From Symsagittifera roscoffensis (lineage: Eukaryota > Xenacoelomorpha > Acoela > Convolutidae), in assembly GCF_963678635.1 (NCBI RefSeq), contig NC_087071.1, forward strand, positions 62,001-126,000: a stretch of 64,000 nucleotides of DNA. The letters run 5' to 3'. Position 1 is the first letter of the stretch, and every line of letters starts with the position of its first letter. Shown piece after piece: positions 60,111-64,000 of the stretch. A program made the translations under genes and the position numbers. The notes under the pieces are model-generated. The model did no database searches. It saw only the letters and a list, made by a program, of their open reading frames with translations, and was not told the origin of the DNA.

Positions 60111-61666
60111 TTCTCTGATCCAGAGTGTCCTTTAATGTTTTGTGTATGTGAAATGTTAAAAGCTATGAGAATCATACTTAAAGGGAGACAGGGAACTGTA
60201 GATTCATTTAATTGGTATTCTAGAAGGTCTGTGTTTTCATTAACTGTTGTATTATTAAATTTTCGAAAATATCGGAGGAGTGTTTTATTTCCTAAAATTG
60301 TGGTATCTGCTTTTACGGGTTTAGTTTTATATTTGTGCCATGATTTTAGTTGTCTAATTACTGGGTCAAGATTTTGATATTGTTTCAAGGTATTAATTGT
60401 AATTTTATCTGTTGGGGGGAGAAAAATGTTTTCAATTTCTAATTTAGATAAAGGAATTGTGTCAAGTGGGTCATGGAGGTCAAAAACTTGATTTATTGTG
60501 TATTTTGAATCAGTTGTTTGTGGTCCTGATAAATTTATTTTATCAGTTAGATTTTCTTTTTCAATTAACGGAAAAAGGTCTTTTTTATGCGAGTGTTGTT
60601 TTACTCTTTTTTGTTGGGTGCTATTTTTTATCCATTGTGAGTATGGAATTGGTTTAAAAGTTGATATTCCAAGTTGATCAACTTCGTAGTGGTTATTTTG
60701 GCAATCTAAGTAAAGTGGAAAGTGTTGTAGGTTATTTATCTGTGATTGTTCAATGTCGGTTTTTACTGCATATTTGCATTCTAGTCGGGCTGATGTTTCG
60801 TTTTCTGCAATGTAAAATTTTATATTTTTGGGTATTTCAACTGTAGTTTTTCGTGTTAGTAATTCAGGTGGTGTATTTCGACTTAATGTGTCTGGCAATG
60901 AAAGATTTTTTCCTGCTGTCCAAACTATATGTAAGTTTGGAAATTTCATTAGAATTAATTGAAATCTATAAACTCGGTGATTTGGGTTTGACTTTTGTGT
61001 AAAAAGAAAAATGATTGGTTTGTGATCTGTAAATAGAACTGTTGGATGTTTTGATCCAAGTATCAGAAATTCATATTCTGTAAGTGTATAAATTATAGCT
61101 GTACATTCTCTCATTAAGGTTGAGAGTCGTAGCTCTGCTTGAGTAAATAATCGAGAATTTGCTGATATAAGGTTCATTTTATTTGTACCATTGTGTGATT
61201 GTAATAATGCTGCGCCGATGCCAAAATTTGAAGCATCGCACATTGCATAGAATGGTTGATTTGGATCTGGAATAGTATTTGAAATTTGTTCAGTTAGGAG
61301 TTTTTTAACTTCTTCAAATCGTGTTTGATGTTCTGTATTCCATTCAAAATTATTTTGTTGTCTGAGTATATTATAGAATGGTCTTAAGTATAATTGCATT
61401 TTATAAACGTATTTGCTTAAAAAATTCAACATTCCAAGGAATTCTTGGATTTTCTTTTTGTTTGTTGGTGGTTGAAGTTTTTGGATAGCATCAATGCGTG
61501 ATTTTAATGGAGTTATTGTCTTTCTTTCTATATTATGTCCTAGAAATTTAACTCGTGTTAAAAAGAAGTGTGATTTATCGGGGGCGGCCTTCAGATTTTC
61601 GTTCTGAAGTATTTTGTGATAGTGTTCTAAAACTTTAAACATTTCTTCTTTTGTCTGTGATTGCAT
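60038..61666 (-). pseudogene. Reverse transcriptase end, RNase H and integrase start
   Basis: Begins just after the LDD of the active site. Shows VKFLGHNI, LGMLNFLSKYV, RNase H MCDASNFGIGAALLQ, E and D-containing strands (RECTAIIY, LFTDHKPI), LPDTLSRN, and the integrase HH pair (SHTQNIKGHSG). Same frame as the piece at 61682-62701, from which one TAA separates it. Confidence 0.85.
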
Positions 61667-61681
61667 GAAAACATCGTCTAA

Positions 61682-62701
61682 TTAGGTGATTGCGTTTTTC
61701 TTGAGTATTAGTGGTCTAAAAATTTTGCTCATAAAAGCTGAAAATGCTGCTGGTCCTATGGATATTCCATAGAATAGGCGGTTGAATTCATATTGTTGAT
61801 TTCCAATAACAAATTGTGTTAAACGTCGCGATTGTTCATCTAGTGGCATTTGATTGTATGCACTATTCGTATCTGCGGTTGTAAAGTATTTTCCGTTTAT
61901 TTTTGTTAAAATGACTTGTATTGGTTCAATAGGCCAATTGCATTTTGATTCGTCTATTAGTGAATTAAGATATCTAGCGTCTAGAACTATTTTTAATGAT
62001 TCTCCTTTTGCTAAGATGATAACAGGGTTGATAAATGTGTTACCTTTTGGTTGTTCTTCTTTGTTTACCGGTGAGATAATCTTGTATTGCTCTAAAATAT
62101 CGAGTAATCTGTTCACTTTATCGTGTAAGTGAATTGGTACTTTACTTGCTCTTTGTTTTTTGAAAACTGCGTCAGGTTTTAACGGGAGATGTAGTGATGA
62201 ACTGATTTTGCCAACATCAAATTTGGATGTTGCATAAACTGATGAATAATTTATTAGCTGTTTGGCTAACTTATCAAATTCGTCTTGTGTTATTTGTGAA
62301 TGTTGGAAGTTGAACATTGTTGAAAATTTCTGTTGATCCTCTGTATAGTTATTTATGTTGAATGTAGGTTTGAAATATGGGGTTTTTGTGAAATAATCTG
62401 TGTTTCTTTTTTCATTACTTATTATATAATTTATGGATAATTCTTCGTTAAGAATTGTGGATTGACAAATATCTAATAATTGGAGTATATTGTTTACGCG
62501 GTATGCTTTTTCATGTATTGGTGATATTGTAGCGTTGGTTTCGCAATATCCTAAAAGTCCTAAGGGTAATGTTACTTGATGCGGTGTATTATTATATACA
62601 TGTAACGAAATGATGTCTGAATTCGTATTTTTCAAATATTTTATGGATGAAATTGTGATTTTGAAAAACTTATGGATAGGTTTGAATTCAAAGTCTGACA
62701 T
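61682..62701 (-). pseudogene. Reverse transcriptase N-terminal part, ending at a stop in the active-site motif
   Basis: Contains LKIVLDARYLNSLI, KYFTTADTNSAYNQMPL (catalytic Asp), NRLFYGISIGPAAF. The TAA at 61684-61682 stands exactly where the Tyr of the Y-x-D-D motif belongs, followed in frame by LDDV. The link to the protease frame is a +1 change near 62750. Confidence 0.88.
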
Positions 62702-62729
62702 AAAGAGTTGTTGTTTATTTTGATTTTTA

Positions 62730-64000
62730 TCATATTGATGAACGTTTCCGTTGTTGGTTATAAGTTGGATAAAATTTTGAAAAGAATGGTGGTTGTTTAT
62801 TTAATCTTTGAAAAAATGTTAGGGCTGTATTTTTTGTTTTTGTGTACTTATCTTTGATCAGTATTTTACTGTTCAAGATGTTGATTGTTGGTATATATTT
62901 CGAGATAAATGGTATTCCAATGATATTGTGTTTAATATCAGTGATATGAAATATTTGTTTAAATGGCTTATTTAAAATTTTACTTTGCTCCATTGTTCTT
63001 GTGGGGAGAAAAAATAATTGAACTTTTCCATAGTTTATTAATGTTGATCCTTGTGCTGTTGCTAGTTTACTGGAGGTTGCAAGAGGCGTTAATTTTGGGT
63101 GTAATGTTTTGATTTCATTCCATGTGGGAATGTTTATTATGTTTGATTCTGCTCCTGAATCAATTAAAAAATCAATTTCAAGATCTGGTGGTTGAAATTC
63201 TTTGTTTCTTGGACTTTCTAAAAGAAATGATATTGTCCAAATTTTTTCTTTGGGTTGTTCTTTTTGTATATTTTGGTAGATGTGATTTGTATTCAAACAT
63301 TTTGTTTTGTCATTTTCATTGGGTTTATTTACAGTGTTAATTTCGTTAGTTTTTTCTGTTGTTTGTGTAGTATGGATGGGTTCGATATAATAATTGTGAA
63401 GGAGTTCCAATTGATTTTCATATATATGTGATGAAAAAGGTTGTTCAAATATAATAGGTTCGTAGTCGTTTTCGACTGCTATCATATTTATGGAGATAGT
63501 GTTTTCTGTATCACTTTCTGTGTCTGATGATTCACAGTTTATTTGATTTAGTTGTAGTTCATTATTTCCTGTGTTGTCAATACCTGGGGGGTCTGATGTT
63601 GTTTCTGGATTTGATTGTACTTGGTTAATATGTCTTTGATGTTTGGGTGTACTACTTCTGTAGCGATGTTTAGAATTATTATAATGGTTATTATTTCTAT
63701 GTGGTGATTGAGAATAATGTCTATATCGATTATTATAACTTGAATGTCGATTTTGTGAATTGTTTCGTGATCTGTTTTGATAATTATCGTCTGATCTGTG
63801 ATAGTTTGATCTGTTATATGAGTTATTTCTTGATCGATTGTTCGGGTAATTCTGATTTCGGTTGTTCGAGTAACTTCTATTTCGATTATTTGAATAGTTT
63901 CTGTTTCTATTGTATGATGAGTTTCGTGATTGATTGTTGGGATAGTATTTATTTCTTATGTTTGATTGGGAACTGGATCTAGAAACAAATTGTGTTGGAT
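62730..64000 (-). CDS. Gag C-terminal tail and protease (partial at the window edge)
   Basis: The frame is open from the edge. 63960-63560 encodes an Asn/Arg/Ser/Tyr-rich tail with SYNN, RSRNNS and RYRSS-type repeats and no CCHC zinc knuckle, likely the nucleic-acid-binding end of Gag. An aspartic protease follows near 63150 (FLIDSGAESNII), with IIGIPFI further on as the ILG-type strand. The ORF stops at 62732-62730. Confidence 0.75.
   Translation of the reverse strand, partial: PTQFVSRSSSQSNIRNKYYPNNQSRNSSYNRNRNYSNNRNRSYSNNRNQNYPNNRSRNNSYNRSNYHRSDDNYQNRSRNNSQNRHSSYNNRYRHYSQSPHRNNNHYNNSKHRYRSSTPKHQRHINQVQSNPETTSDPPGIDNTGNNELQLNQINCESSDTESDTENTISINMIAVENDYEPIIFEQPFSSHIYENQLELLHNYYIEPIHTTQTTEKTNEINTVNKPNENDKTKCLNTNHIYQNIQKEQPKEKIWTISFLLESPRNKEFQPPDLEIDFLIDSGAESNIINIPTWNEIKTLHPKLTPLATSSKLATAQGSTLINYGKVQLFFLPTRTMEQSKILNKPFKQIFHITDIKHNIIGIPFISKYIPTINILNSKILIKDKYTKTKNTALTFFQRLNKQPPFFSKFYPTYNQQRKRSSI

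Larger units (their letters stand above)
52000..64000 (-). mobile_element. Degenerate envelope-bearing Ty3/gypsy (errantivirus-like) element, internal region
   Basis: On the minus strand from the right edge: Gag C-terminal tail, protease, reverse transcriptase, RNase H, integrase, small membrane ORFs, a Pro/Ser/Thr-rich ORF, an envelope-like glycoprotein and a 619-aa ORF. At least five frameshifts and three premature stops break pol and env, so this copy is dead. The 5' LTR and Gag start lie beyond 64000. Confidence 0.85.

Overview
The window is eukaryotic and almost certainly from an invertebrate animal. It shows GT-AG introns in an Hsp10/GroES-type chaperonin gene, an SR-family splicing-factor gene, LINE remnants, a family B DNA polymerase relic and three large LTR retroelements. 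The species cannot be named from sequence alone. There is no bacterial gene organisation, rRNA or CRISPR.

Layout. (1) 1-9301 and 28817-28969: the 3' part of a giant Ty3/gypsy-like element on the + strand (left element). It has a tandem SGNH-hydrolase-like ORF, two orphan ORFs, a 1.27-kaa orphan ORF, a polypurine tract and a 3' LTR. (2) 9302-28816: a second, complete element of a related family (middle element) inserted inside that 3' LTR. It is 19.5 kb with LTRs of 923 and 924 bp that differ by only three substitutions and one G-run length change. It carries a 2.4-kb leader with a CCGGAGGGGT array, a 2735-aa Gag-Pol, a frame-shifted Pol tail ending in a macrodomain-like module, a small ORF and the homologue of the left element's 1.27-kaa ORF. 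(3) 28970-29615: fragments of related LTRs, one inverted. (4) 29768-30394: an SRSF10-like gene with its whole coding region in one exon. (5) 30.7-31.3 kb: three copies of a SINE-like repeat. (6) 31.5-35.0 kb: two decayed LINE copies. (7) 35.0-38.4 kb: a shattered family B DNA polymerase gene. (8) 39.1-43.3 kb: a minus-strand coding-like locus with a triplicated 1.17-kb unit. (9) 45.5-46.6 kb: a field of GCGGATTCCGC motifs. (10) 47.3-48.7 kb: the first two exons of an Hsp10 gene. (11) About 50.4-64.0 kb: a degenerate envelope-bearing Ty3/gypsy (errantivirus-like) element on the minus strand, its 5' end outside the window.

The most unusual system is the pair of related giant gypsy elements. Both carry long gene blocks after pol that are not part of the standard Ty3/gypsy set. 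They share a large orphan protein with a conserved CX4CX4HXCX4C cluster. One adds a double SGNH-hydrolase ORF, the other a macrodomain-like module after the integrase. Their ORFs are joined by stop/start overlap, in-frame stops or frame changes rather than spaced promoters, so a long polycistronic RNA with recoding or reinitiation is the simplest inference. The third element also has extra ORFs around its envelope gene, but it is visibly broken, including a stop codon in the reverse transcriptase active-site motif.
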